64,000 bases of DNA from assembly GCA_016873225.1 (NCBI GenBank), contig VGXS01000006.1, positions 1-64,000 on the forward strand. The letters run 5' to 3'. Under the pieces are notes generated by a model that did no database searches, had not been told where the DNA came from, and worked only from the letters and a program-made list of their open reading frames with translations. This document shows positions 37,997 to 46,462 of this stretch, piece after piece. A program made the translations under genes and the position numbers. The DNA is from Planctomycetota bacterium. Lineage in GTDB: Bacteria; Planctomycetota; Planctomycetia; Gemmatales; Gemmataceae. Positions within the stretch are counted from its first letter, which is position 1. Every line of letters begins with the position of its first letter.

Positions 37997-40900
37997 ATGG
38001 AACTGCCCGATCTTGACGAAGAGTCGCGCATGGCGGGTGGTTCCCACTCCCGCCTCTACGAACGCGTTGGCGCCCTCGCTCGAAAGCATGGCCTTTCCCA
38101 TGGCGAACTGGTGCCTTCGGCGTTGCTGGGTCCGCGCGCGCCCTCCGATTTGGCCGCGATCCATGATGTCACACGCCAGGTTCATGCCATCGAGCCGGCC
38201 CAGCGGGAGCGGCATCAGGGGCTATTCCTGGCCGCCGGCCTCCTGGCCGGCCATGCCGGTGATTGGCACGACGCGCTCGACATGCTTGGCGACGCCACGC
38301 GTACCGGCGGTCCATTGGCGAAGTCCCAGCAGGTATGGGAAGCGATCCTGCTGCTGGCCATGGAGACGAGGCAGGCCGAATTGGCGAAGAAGTCCCATCA
38401 CCGTCTGAGGGACCTGGCGCCATGGTCGGTTCATGTGTGCCCCGCCGGGTTCGAAGTGGTTGAATTCCTGAAGCTGGAACTGACGGGAGCGTGCTGGCGC
38501 GTTCGCGAGGTATCAACAGGACTGTCCAGGGTGGTTCAACTGGTCAATAGCAGCCACACCGACCAATCCGACCTCCTGCTCCAAATCCATGGCAGTTCGT
38601 TGATGGCCAAGGATCATCCGGCCGCCGAGCGCCTTGTCTCGCTTGGCAAATCCGAACAGTCGACACGGCTGGTGCGCGTTTCCGAGGATTGGGAAGGGCG
38701 TGATATCGGAACCGAGATATCCTTGCGCGGGCCGATTCCCATCGGCGAGGCCGCTGACTTGGCCTGGCACCTTGTTCAGGGCGTGCTTTCGCTTCACCGG
38801 CGCGGCATGATTCACCGCGGCATCACGCCGGGAAGGGTTTTGGTTTGGAAAACCGGGGGTGACAAGGGAGCCTGGCGTTGCAAGATCATTGGCGCCGACC
38901 TGGTACCCCGTCGGGCAATCCTGCATGCCTGGGCCGCGATGGATGATGTCATAAGCCATTCCGCGTCATTGGACTCGGCGCTTGAATTCGCCCGATGGCT
39001 GCCTCCCGAGACCAAGGGAAGGCCCAAGGGTATTGTTTGGCAGGGGCCTATCCAGGATGTCTTCGGGATCGGGCGCGTTCTTCTTTACGCCCTCACGGGA
39101 AGCGACAAGCCAAAGGAAGATGCCTTGAGCGGCCTGCCCGAGGATTGGAAGTCTTTCCTTGGTGAGGCCGGTAACTGGTTGCAGGCCAAGCGTATCAACA
39201 CGGTGGAGGACCTTGTTGTTCGACTCACTCAATTATTGGGTGAGGAAAACCATTTAAGGCTCGAGTCGGAAACCGACTCCTGGAAGCGTTCTGAACTCGA
39301 ATCCATGGCTTTGGCCGAACCCGCCAACGCCGAGGCCTTTCGCGGCCTGGGACGATATTGGCAGGCGAATGAGTTTTGGCAGCCGGCGGTTGATGCGTTC
39401 ACCCGCGCCATCGAGATCGATGACACCGATTCATCCACCAGGGTCGGTCGCGGCCAATGCCATTCCAGCAATCGCCGTCCCGACCTCGCCGAGGCCGATT
39501 TCCGGCGGGCCAGGGAAATCTCTCCGGATCGGATCGCCAACCTTGTCAGCCTTGTCGGTGTTCTCCGGCAGAGGTACCGGGAAACAGAGGCCCTGGCCCT
39601 GTTGGACGAGGCCATAGCCAGGCAAGGCTCCGAGTTCGCGCTGCACATGGAGCGTGGCCTGACGCTTCGCGCCCTCGAGCGCCACGATGGCGCGGAGGAG
39701 AGCTTCGCGCGCGCCGCCCAGTTGCAGCCCTCCAATCCTTATCCAAGCATTTTCCGTTCACGGTCGCTGTTCCTGGCCGGGCGTTACCGGGAAGCGCTCG
39801 CGACGCTTCAATCGGTCATGCCGTTGTCGTTCCTTTTGGATGCCGATGAGCGCGCGGCGATGTTCCTGGAAATGTCGATCATCAGGCGCTCGCTTTGCAG
39901 TCATGAAGAGTCCCTTTCGGCGGCGGACGAAGCCGCGGAGGCTGCCAAGGACTTGGAAAAGAGTCAGTTGGTCGCGCAGATCGCCTTGGCGCGGGTGATG
40001 GCGTTGGCCTCGCTGAAGCGGTTCGACGAGGCCCTTGAAGCCTTCACAGCCTTGCTAAAAATGCCCGAAGGCTGGCCTACGGAGGATGAGGGTGTGGACT
40101 CGTTGTCGGTCACGGGGGCCCCCACCGAAGCCATGTTGTCCACGCTCGACGCCCTGATCGAATGCCGGCCCGATCACGGGCCCCTCCGTCGAATGCGCGC
40201 GATGATGAATGTCGCGATGGTCCGCGATGGCCGGGGGGAACGACTTGAGCAGGTGGTGATCCGCGACATCGAGGCCGCGAGGGAGCAGAGCCCGCCTCCC
40301 GCCCACATCCGCAAGCTTCTGGTGGAAATGCTTGTCATGGCGAGGCGCCATGATGAGGCTTTGGCCGAGGTGGACCGTTGTCTGGCCGAAGGCGTGCAGG
40401 GGCCTTGGAAGGCGGAGAGGCGGCGGGTGCTGGCGGCCGCCGGCCGTTTGCCCGAGGCCCTCAAGGGTTGTGGCGATTTTCAGTTGCGACACGAATTGCA
40501 AGCGCTCGCTGGATGCCACGCGGAGGCCATCCTGTCGCTGGAAAACGCAACCGCGAAAAAATCATCCGACCCTTCCCGGTGGACGGCTTTAGGCGACGCG
40601 TTGGCCGCCGCCGGGCAGTGGGAAAGGGCCCGGAACGCCATCAGGTCCGCTTTGTCCATCGCTCGCGGCGATGAATCCCTTCGCCTGAGGTTGGCCTTCA
40701 TCCACATCTCGATGGACAGGCCCGAACTGGTGTTTTCGGAATGCTTCCCGCCATCTGTAGAGCAGGCGGCCGATGGCTGGGTTTCCGTGCTTCTGGATGC
40801 GCTGATCTGTTCCGAACGCTTCGAGGAAGCGGCTGGATTCCTTGAAAAACTCCAAGGCGACGGAGTCGACCCCAACTGGCTTGCCTCCAAGTGGCTCAAC

Positions 40901-41497
40901 CTGATGCGGATGAGCGGCAACCGCGAAGGCGTGATGTCGACCCTCTATGAAGTGATGAATCTGCCTCCAGGCGATCCGGCCATGCTGGAAATGCTTGCCG
41001 ACCAGGATGCCGCCGATGGCGACCATGCCCATGCCATTTCCCTTGTCGACCGGGTGCTCAAGGCAAGGCCTACCCACCTCCCCTCGCTTTCCAGGAAGGC
41101 CTTGCTCCTCGCCCGCGTGAACCGCTGGCAGGAAGCGATCGGACTGCAGCGCCAGGTGGTGGAACGACTGCCCTTCAACCCATTACCGATCAACAACCTC
41201 GCCTGGATGCTGGCCAAGGCGCCCCGGGAATGCGGAGGCGACCCGACCGAGGCTGTCGGGTTGGCTGAACGGGCCTGCGGCCTCACCTTGAACGAGAACC
41301 CCAACGCCTTGGACACGCTTGCCGAGGCCCTTCTGGCCAAGGGCCAGAACAGCCGGGCATTATCGGTCACCAAGAAGGCCATCGCGATCAAGGAAAAGCT
41401 GCCGCGACCCGATGCCGGCAAGGGCGCCACCCTCGAGTCGCTCAAGCGTCGCCTTGAAGAGTTGACCAAGCCACAAGCCAAGGAACGCGAGACATGA
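37997..41497 (+). CDS. TPR protein with degenerate Ser/Thr kinase-like domain
   Basis: A 1166-residue protein. The first 150 residues form a helical lead-in. A kinase-like domain covers about residues 150-420, with SLHRRGMIHRGITPGRVLVW near residue 265, where active kinases have HRDxKPxN. Here the catalytic Asp is Gly and the Asn is Arg. No clear VAxK lysine is visible, and IIGADLVP stands where DFG is expected. The domain is therefore probably a pseudokinase. From about residue 430 to the end are many tetratricopeptide-like repeats (AFRGLGRYWQANEFWQPAVD, ARVNRWQEAIGLQRQVVER). The ATG at 37997 follows AGGAAGGCGC; an in-frame TTG at 37928 lies before the hairpin. It overlaps the next gene as ATGA. 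It is likely a scaffold for protein interactions. Confidence 0.8.
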   Translation: MELPDLDEESRMAGGSHSRLYERVGALARKHGLSHGELVPSALLGPRAPSDLAAIHDVTRQVHAIEPAQRERHQGLFLAAGLLAGHAGDWHDALDMLGDATRTGGPLAKSQQVWEAILLLAMETRQAELAKKSHHRLRDLAPWSVHVCPAGFEVVEFLKLELTGACWRVREVSTGLSRVVQLVNSSHTDQSDLLLQIHGSSLMAKDHPAAERLVSLGKSEQSTRLVRVSEDWEGRDIGTEISLRGPIPIGEAADLAWHLVQGVLSLHRRGMIHRGITPGRVLVWKTGGDKGAWRCKIIGADLVPRRAILHAWAAMDDVISHSASLDSALEFARWLPPETKGRPKGIVWQGPIQDVFGIGRVLLYALTGSDKPKEDALSGLPEDWKSFLGEAGNWLQAKRINTVEDLVVRLTQLLGEENHLRLESETDSWKRSELESMALAEPANAEAFRGLGRYWQANEFWQPAVDAFTRAIEIDDTDSSTRVGRGQCHSSNRRPDLAEADFRRAREISPDRIANLVSLVGVLRQRYRETEALALLDEAIARQGSEFALHMERGLTLRALERHDGAEESFARAAQLQPSNPYPSIFRSRSLFLAGRYREALATLQSVMPLSFLLDADERAAMFLEMSIIRRSLCSHEESLSAADEAAEAAKDLEKSQLVAQIALARVMALASLKRFDEALEAFTALLKMPEGWPTEDEGVDSLSVTGAPTEAMLSTLDALIECRPDHGPLRRMRAMMNVAMVRDGRGERLEQVVIRDIEAAREQSPPPAHIRKLLVEMLVMARRHDEALAEVDRCLAEGVQGPWKAERRRVLAAAGRLPEALKGCGDFQLRHELQALAGCHAEAILSLENATAKKSSDPSRWTALGDALAAAGQWERARNAIRSALSIARGDESLRLRLAFIHISMDRPELVFSECFPPSVEQAADGWVSVLLDALICSERFEEAAGFLEKLQGDGVDPNWLASKWLNLMRMSGNREGVMSTLYEVMNLPPGDPAMLEMLADQDAADGDHAHAISLVDRVLKARPTHLPSLSRKALLLARVNRWQEAIGLQRQVVERLPFNPLPINNLAWMLAKAPRECGGDPTEAVGLAERACGLTLNENPNALDTLAEALLAKGQNSRALSVTKKAIAIKEKLPRPDAGKGATLESLKRRLEELTKPQAKERET

Positions 41498-42282
41498 GCG
41501 AACACCGACCGGCGGCGCGCCAAACCTTCATCGACTCCGCCGACGGAGGCAAAATTCTCGTTCACTGGCTGCCCGGGAAGCCTGATGGCCCACTCCTCTG
41601 GTATGTCCATGGATTCCAGTCCGATGGCACCGGAAACAAGTCGACGGCCCTGATGGAAATGGCATCCGGCTTGGGCGCGGCCTTCGTCTCCGCTGATTTC
41701 CGGGGACATGGGAGGTCCACTCCCACACATCCCGATGGCGCGCTTCTGGGTTTGTGCCACGAAACGCTTCTTGACGACCTGAGAACGGTGAGAAGGTTCA
41801 CGGCGGGATGGCATCAGGGGCCGCGCGTGCTAGTGGGATCCAGCATGGGTGGCTACGCCTCATCATGGTTCGCGGCGGAACATCCGGAGGCGGTGCAGGG
41901 ACTCGTGCTCGCGGCGCCAGCCTTCCGGTTTGGCTTCACGATGCTTGGCCGGATGCCGGGACTCACGGCGGAAGCTTGGCGAAACTCGGGAAGCGTTGAA
42001 TACCAGGGAATGGGCGGGCCCGTCAGGTTGGGCTGGAAACTTTATGAGCAGGCCGAGGGGCGCAACGAGGTCACCTTGGCTCACAGGTTGAATCCCGCCA
42101 TGCCCGTCCGGATTTTCCACGCCGTGGATGATGATGTCATTCCTTACGCGGACAGTGTTTCGTTCGTGGCGGCGGCGGGACCCGATGTGTCGCTGGCCCT
42201 TTCACGCTCCGGTGGACACCGCCTGCAGGAGAGTGCCTTGGCCATCGCGATGGCCGCCGGGGAATTGGCCCGGGGTTCGTGA
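41494..42282 (+). CDS. Alpha/beta-hydrolase
   Basis: A 262-residue cytosolic alpha/beta-hydrolase of the serine aminopeptidase/lysophospholipase type. The oxyanion region is WYVHGFQSDGTGNKS near residue 30, the acid segment SADFRGHGRSTP near residue 67, the nucleophile elbow LVGSSMGGYASSW near residue 112, and the late His in SGGHRLQES near residue 232. Length is typical. The start overlaps the stop of the kinase-like/TPR gene by four bases, so the two are co-translated. Substrate unknown. Confidence 0.87.
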   Translation: MSEHRPAARQTFIDSADGGKILVHWLPGKPDGPLLWYVHGFQSDGTGNKSTALMEMASGLGAAFVSADFRGHGRSTPTHPDGALLGLCHETLLDDLRTVRRFTAGWHQGPRVLVGSSMGGYASSWFAAEHPEAVQGLVLAAPAFRFGFTMLGRMPGLTAEAWRNSGSVEYQGMGGPVRLGWKLYEQAEGRNEVTLAHRLNPAMPVRIFHAVDDDVIPYADSVSFVAAAGPDVSLALSRSGGHRLQESALAIAMAAGELARGS

Positions 42283-42283
42283 A

Positions 42284-43036
42284 TCAGCGGGCGCGTGCCA
42301 CCGCGTGCCATCCGTAGGCCAGGTACTTTTTTCCGCCGGGGCCGTGCGCGGGGCTGACCGACTCCACTTCGAATCCGCAGCTTGTAAGCAGTTCGCGAAG
42401 TTCACCACGGGAATAATGAGCCAGCGCCGGTGCCGATGCCGGGGCATCAGGGTGCCGGAATTCCCCTTGCTGGTCGGCACCCTTCCATGCCGACCAGGCG
42501 TCCGCGAAAAGCCATTGCCTGCCCGCGGCGCTGCCCAAGTGCCACCACCTGTTGTGGGCGTGAACAAGGAAAAGTCCGCCCGACTTGAGGATGCGCGCGG
42601 CGTGCCTGAGGAAAGACTCCCTGGCCTGGCGGGGTGAAATCATTCCCAGCGTGCTGAACAGGCAGGCGGCCACATCAAATTGATGGCTTGAAATGCAATC
42701 GAGGTCGGCCAAGTCGGCGCGGATGAGCCATGGCTTGGTACCGGTACCGAAACGGTCTCGGCATCGCCCGAGCCCCGGCCAGGAAATGTCGATGCCAACG
42801 GCCGCCGAGCAAGAGGGAGCCACGGTGTCCAGCAGTCTTCCCCCGCCGCAACCCAGATCGATGAACCTGCAACCCGGGGAGACATGTTCCAACACCCATC
42901 GCGTGTCGGCGTTTCCCAGTTCGGCGGCCGCGCGCTCATCCTGAATGATGGCTCCGGGATCGGAGGCGCGGTTCCATGTCTGCCGGTTGACGCCCCTGGG
43001 GAGCCGCCAACCGGCTGACATGTTTTCCGGAATCAA
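42284..43036 (-). CDS. Class I SAM-dependent methyltransferase
   Basis: A 250-residue SAM methyltransferase. Motif I reads CRFIDLGCGGGRLLDTV near residue 58, motif II AAVGIDISWPG follows, and FDVAACLFSTLGMI near residue 120 is motif IV. LFLVHAHNRWWHL near residue 155 is a late strand. The target molecule is unknown. The reading frame opens at a TTG at 43036, four bases inside the stop of the upstream HEAT gene. An ATG 15 bases further in (43021) is a possible alternative, without a good ribosome site. Confidence 0.82.
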   Translation of the reverse strand: MIPENMSAGWRLPRGVNRQTWNRASDPGAIIQDERAAAELGNADTRWVLEHVSPGCRFIDLGCGGGRLLDTVAPSCSAAVGIDISWPGLGRCRDRFGTGTKPWLIRADLADLDCISSHQFDVAACLFSTLGMISPRQARESFLRHAARILKSGGLFLVHAHNRWWHLGSAAGRQWLFADAWSAWKGADQQGEFRHPDAPASAPALAHYSRGELRELLTSCGFEVESVSPAHGPGGKKYLAYGWHAVARAR

Positions 43037-43689
43037 CCCTTCACCTTCTTGAGGGCGTCCTTCACGGCTCCCATGAGGGCCTTGTCGCGCTTGTTTTTCT
43101 TGTCCTCGACCATGGCGCGGAGAGCCTTTTCGGATTCCTTCGCCGCGGGGCCCATCTGGGCGAGAGCGGCGATGGCGGCCATCCGGACATCAGCATCGCC
43201 GAGCGCCTTGGTCAGGTCGCCAACCGCGGAGCCACCCGCCGAGCCCAAAAGGCCGATGCCTTCGGCGGCCTTGGAACGAACCGAACCATCGAGTTTCTTG
43301 TCCTTGAGGGCGCCGGTGAGCGCGGGAAGGCTGTCTGACCCGATCCTTCCAAGCGCGATGGCCGCGGCCTGCTGGACTTCCCGGGCTTCGCTTGGCTTGG
43401 CGAGCGCTCCCGAGAGTCCCTTGACGCCGGCGCGGGCATCGGGGCCGATCTCTCCCAAAGCCTGGGCGGCGAACCTGCGGACGAACTTGTCCTGATCCGC
43501 CAGCGCCCCGACCAGAGCCGGAACGGCGGCCTTGGCGTCCGCTTTCATTTCCGCGAGTTCCTTGGCCGCGGTTCGCCTCTCCTCGGCGCTCGGGCTCTTG
43601 AGTTGCTTGACCAGCTCGGGCACATCGGCGGCGAGCGCGAGCCCGCCGAAGAGCATGGCGGCGAGCGCTGGCGAGAGGAATCTGCGCAT
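43033..43689 (-). CDS. Secreted HEAT-repeat protein
   Basis: A 218-residue protein with a signal peptide (LSPALAAMLFGGLALA) and about five HEAT/PBS-lyase-type repeats. Examples are AAKELAEMKADAKAAVPALV, RRFAAQALGEIGPDARAGVK and QQAAAIALGRIGSDSLPALT. The repeats resemble those in the two large HEAT/CxxCH proteins of the window. A protein-binding scaffold role is inferred. Its stop overlaps the methyltransferase start. Confidence 0.85.
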   Translation of the reverse strand: MRRFLSPALAAMLFGGLALAADVPELVKQLKSPSAEERRTAAKELAEMKADAKAAVPALVGALADQDKFVRRFAAQALGEIGPDARAGVKGLSGALAKPSEAREVQQAAAIALGRIGSDSLPALTGALKDKKLDGSVRSKAAEGIGLLGSAGGSAVGDLTKALGDADVRMAAIAALAQMGPAAKESEKALRAMVEDKKNKRDKALMGAVKDALKKVKG

Positions 43690-44046
43690 GTCGGATGGTC
43701 TCCTGGGAAAAAAAATCGCGAACGGAACGGCTTCATTGTGCGGGATGGCGGCGGGATCGCAAGTCCGCGAACCGGCGAGCCCGGGCGCGCCGGTTCGCGG
43801 GAGACGGCCGGGGTATTTCAGGCCTTTAAAGTATCCGTGTATTCAGGGCGCCCTCCGCAATTCGAAGACTTAATCCGTCTGTTATTGGATTTCGGACCGG
43901 AATTCGCGCCCGTGGCGGCCATAACGGGCTTGTTTTTAATGGCACCCCCGTTAACATCCTGCCCATGGCCGGAGGCGCGCACCCCAGCTGGTGTCGCCTA
44001 GCCGCGAGAGCGGCCTTCGCCGGCCACTCATGGATGAGGCCGACAG
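43690..44046. other. Divergent intergenic region with a perfect hairpin
   Basis: About 357 bases between divergent genes with no ORF I could support. The main feature is a perfect 13-base inverted repeat, CCGCGAACCGGCG (43765-43777) and CGCCGGTTCGCGG (43788-43800), around a ten-base loop holding a CCCGGG palindrome. A less GC-rich stretch from about 43816 to 43945 follows. The hairpin has no T-run and lies upstream of both genes, so it is not their terminator. Confidence 0.5.
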
Positions 44047-45462
44047 GTGAGCCATCTCGACGCGAGACCCGTCAATGCTTCCGCTTCCCAGCGCCCCCCT
44101 CACGAAGACGAAGAGCCCCCGGGCCAACCCCGCAGGAACCCCATCTGGCGAAATGTTCCCGACAGCCAATGGAATGACTGGCGGTGGCAGGTCCAGAACT
44201 CCATCAAGACCGCCCGCCAGTTGCGTGACCTTCTCCCCTTCGCTGAGAACGAACTCAAGGCGATCGGTGAACTTGAACGGGATTACAAGCTCGCCATTCC
44301 CCCCTACTACTTCTCGCTGATCGACGCCGACAATCCCGCCGATCCGATCCGGGCCCAGTCGGTTCCGTCGCCCCTCGAGGCTGAGAATCCCTCCGGATAC
44401 GAACTTGAGGATCCCCTTGAGGAGGACCTCGACTCACCGGTGCCCGGGTTGACCCACAGGTATCCCGACCGCGCCCTGATTGTTTCCACCCATGTCTGCA
44501 CGATGTACTGCCGCTTCTGCACCAGGAAGCGCGCGACGATGGTGCATGGCGGGTTCGACAAGATCTCCGGCAACGACCAGCGGATGATTGATTATGTCCG
44601 CAACCATCCCGAAATCCGGGATGTGATCCTGTCGGGCGGGGATCCCCTCACCCTGAACATGAACAAGCTGGCGTTCTTCCTTGAGAACCTTGCCGCGATG
44701 CCGCATGTCGATGTGATTCGCATCGGCACCAGGGTGCCTGTCACGCTGCCCATGCGATTGCGCGACACGCAGTTGCTCGACCTGATCGAGAAGGTGGGCA
44801 AGGTTTGGGTCCAGACCCACTTCAATCATCCCCGTGAAATCACCCAGGAGGCCGCCCGGGGAGTCAAGTCTCTCCTGGCCCGCGGCATTCCGGTGAACAA
44901 CCACTCCGTCCTGCTCAAGGGTGTCAACGACGACCTAGGCACCATGAGGGCGCTCCTGCGGGCCCTGCTGCGCATCAAGGTTCGCCCGTACTACCTGTTC
45001 CATTGCGACCCCGTCATTGGAGCCGGCCATTTCCGCACTTCGGTGTGGAAGGGCATGGAGATCATGGAAGGCCTCCGCGGCCACATGTCAGGCTTGGCGA
45101 TACCCACCTATGTGGTCGACAGCCCGCATGGTGGCGGCAAGATCCCCGTCATGCCCAATTACCTCATCAGCGCTTCGGATGATGCCGTTGTCCTGCGCAA
45201 CTACGAGGGCATGTCGGTTCGCTATCAGGCCCAGGACAAGCCGGCGACAACCCGCTCAACCCCGACGCGCGGCGTCAGTTCGCTTCTTCATGGCTACAGG
45301 TCGATGCTGATGCCGGAAAACAACGAGCGCATGCGCCGTCGCGCGCTGCGGATGGTTTCCGATTCGCCCCCGGCCGGATATACCACTCCTGATGAACCCG
45401 CTTCCGGCAGCGGAATCGAATCCGAGGGGAATGGATCCCCAGGGTGCGGGGCGGGGCCATGA
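44047..45462 (+). CDS. kamA: Lysine 2,3-aminomutase, KamA family radical SAM enzyme
   Basis: A 471-residue radical SAM/PLP enzyme expected to make beta-lysine from L-lysine. The 4Fe-4S motif CTMYCRFC starts near residue 151. HFRTSVWKGMEIMEGLRGH near residue 330 and TYVVDSPHGGGKIPVMPNYL near residue 355 are the substrate and PLP region. The Lys in GGGK is the Schiff-base lysine, and Asp in VVDSP and in FHCDP are the residues that hold substrate lysine in well-studied KamA. The N-terminal 40 residues and the C-terminal 50 are extra compared with the 416-residue Clostridium enzyme. The GTG at 44047 follows GAGG. Two ATP-grasp genes follow at once. Confidence 0.92.
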   Translation: MSHLDARPVNASASQRPPHEDEEPPGQPRRNPIWRNVPDSQWNDWRWQVQNSIKTARQLRDLLPFAENELKAIGELERDYKLAIPPYYFSLIDADNPADPIRAQSVPSPLEAENPSGYELEDPLEEDLDSPVPGLTHRYPDRALIVSTHVCTMYCRFCTRKRATMVHGGFDKISGNDQRMIDYVRNHPEIRDVILSGGDPLTLNMNKLAFFLENLAAMPHVDVIRIGTRVPVTLPMRLRDTQLLDLIEKVGKVWVQTHFNHPREITQEAARGVKSLLARGIPVNNHSVLLKGVNDDLGTMRALLRALLRIKVRPYYLFHCDPVIGAGHFRTSVWKGMEIMEGLRGHMSGLAIPTYVVDSPHGGGKIPVMPNYLISASDDAVVLRNYEGMSVRYQAQDKPATTRSTPTRGVSSLLHGYRSMLMPENNERMRRRALRMVSDSPPAGYTTPDEPASGSGIESEGNGSPGCGAGP

Positions 45463-45472
45463 CGGTCAAAGC

Positions 45473-46462
45473 ATGCGGATCGGGCTTACCTTCGACGCCA
45501 AGCTAGACGGATCTGCCCCGCCCGGCGCTCCCGATGACTGGCAGGAAGAATTCGACTCCCCGGCGACGCTCGAGGCGCTTGCCGGGTCCATGCGTTCGTT
45601 GGGCCATGTGGTTGAGAGGCTTGGCAACGGCCCTGAGTTGGTGCGGGCCTTGCTCGACAATCCCCCCGATCTCGTTTTCAACATCGCCGAAGGAAGGGGT
45701 ACCAGCCGTAGCCGGGAGTCCCGGGTCCCCGCCATTTGTGAAACCCTTGGCATTCCCTTCACCGGGTCCGATCCCGCCACCTTGTCCGTGGCCATGGACA
45801 AGGGGTGGACCCGATGCCTCGTCGCTGAACGGGGCATCCGCGTGCCATTGGGCCGGACTGTCAACTCCCCTTACGACTCCCTTGATGATTTGCCGGTGCC
45901 GGCGGTGGTGAAGCCCGCATGGGAAGGCTCCAGCAAGGGAATCCGTTCCACAAGCCTGGTTCATGACAGGGAAGAATTGCGCGCCCGAGTCATGGAGATG
46001 CTTGGCGCCTACCGCCAGCCGGTGCTTGTGGAGGAATTCATCGACGGTGACGAGGTCACCGTGGCGGCGATCGGAAACGCGCCATGGTGGATGGGCGCGA
46101 TGCGCGTCCTGCCGCGCAAGGCAAAGGGGCCTTTCATCTACAGCCTTGAGGTGAAGCGCGACTGGGAGAACCAGGTTGATTACGAGGCGCCAGCCCTGCT
46201 TGGCGCTTCCGTGAACGCCGCCCTGTTCGAGGCGGCCGGGAAAATCCTTGATATCCTCGAAGTTCGGGACATCGCGCGCATGGACTTCAGGATTCGTGAC
46301 GGGGTGCCCTACTTCCTTGAGATCAATCCTTTGCCCGGGCTTGATCCACGCACCGGAGATCTCTGCATCCTGGCCAAGGGTCACGGACTCGATCATGCCG
46401 GGGTGATCGCGCGCGTCCTGCGCGCCGCCACGGAGAGGCATGGATTGCGCTCCAGGGGATGA
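45473..46462 (+). CDS. ATP-grasp ligase, D-Ala-D-Ala ligase-like
   Basis: A 329-residue ATP-grasp ligase. The N-terminal Rossmann half starts MRIGLTFDAKLDG and contains DLVFNIAEGRGTSRSRESR near residue 70. The ATP-grasp domain includes AVVKPAWEGSSKGIRS near residue 143, VLVEEFIDGDEVTVAAIG near residue 184 and ARMDFRIRDGVPYFLEINPL near residue 270, with the Glu and Asn metal ligands. It resembles D-alanine:D-alanine ligase, but context (KamA upstream, another ligase downstream) suggests joining of a beta-amino acid. The ATG at 45473 begins the normal N-terminus just after the kamA stop. Upstream in-frame starts are less likely. Confidence 0.85.
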   Translation: MRIGLTFDAKLDGSAPPGAPDDWQEEFDSPATLEALAGSMRSLGHVVERLGNGPELVRALLDNPPDLVFNIAEGRGTSRSRESRVPAICETLGIPFTGSDPATLSVAMDKGWTRCLVAERGIRVPLGRTVNSPYDSLDDLPVPAVVKPAWEGSSKGIRSTSLVHDREELRARVMEMLGAYRQPVLVEEFIDGDEVTVAAIGNAPWWMGAMRVLPRKAKGPFIYSLEVKRDWENQVDYEAPALLGASVNAALFEAAGKILDILEVRDIARMDFRIRDGVPYFLEINPLPGLDPRTGDLCILAKGHGLDHAGVIARVLRAATERHGLRSRG

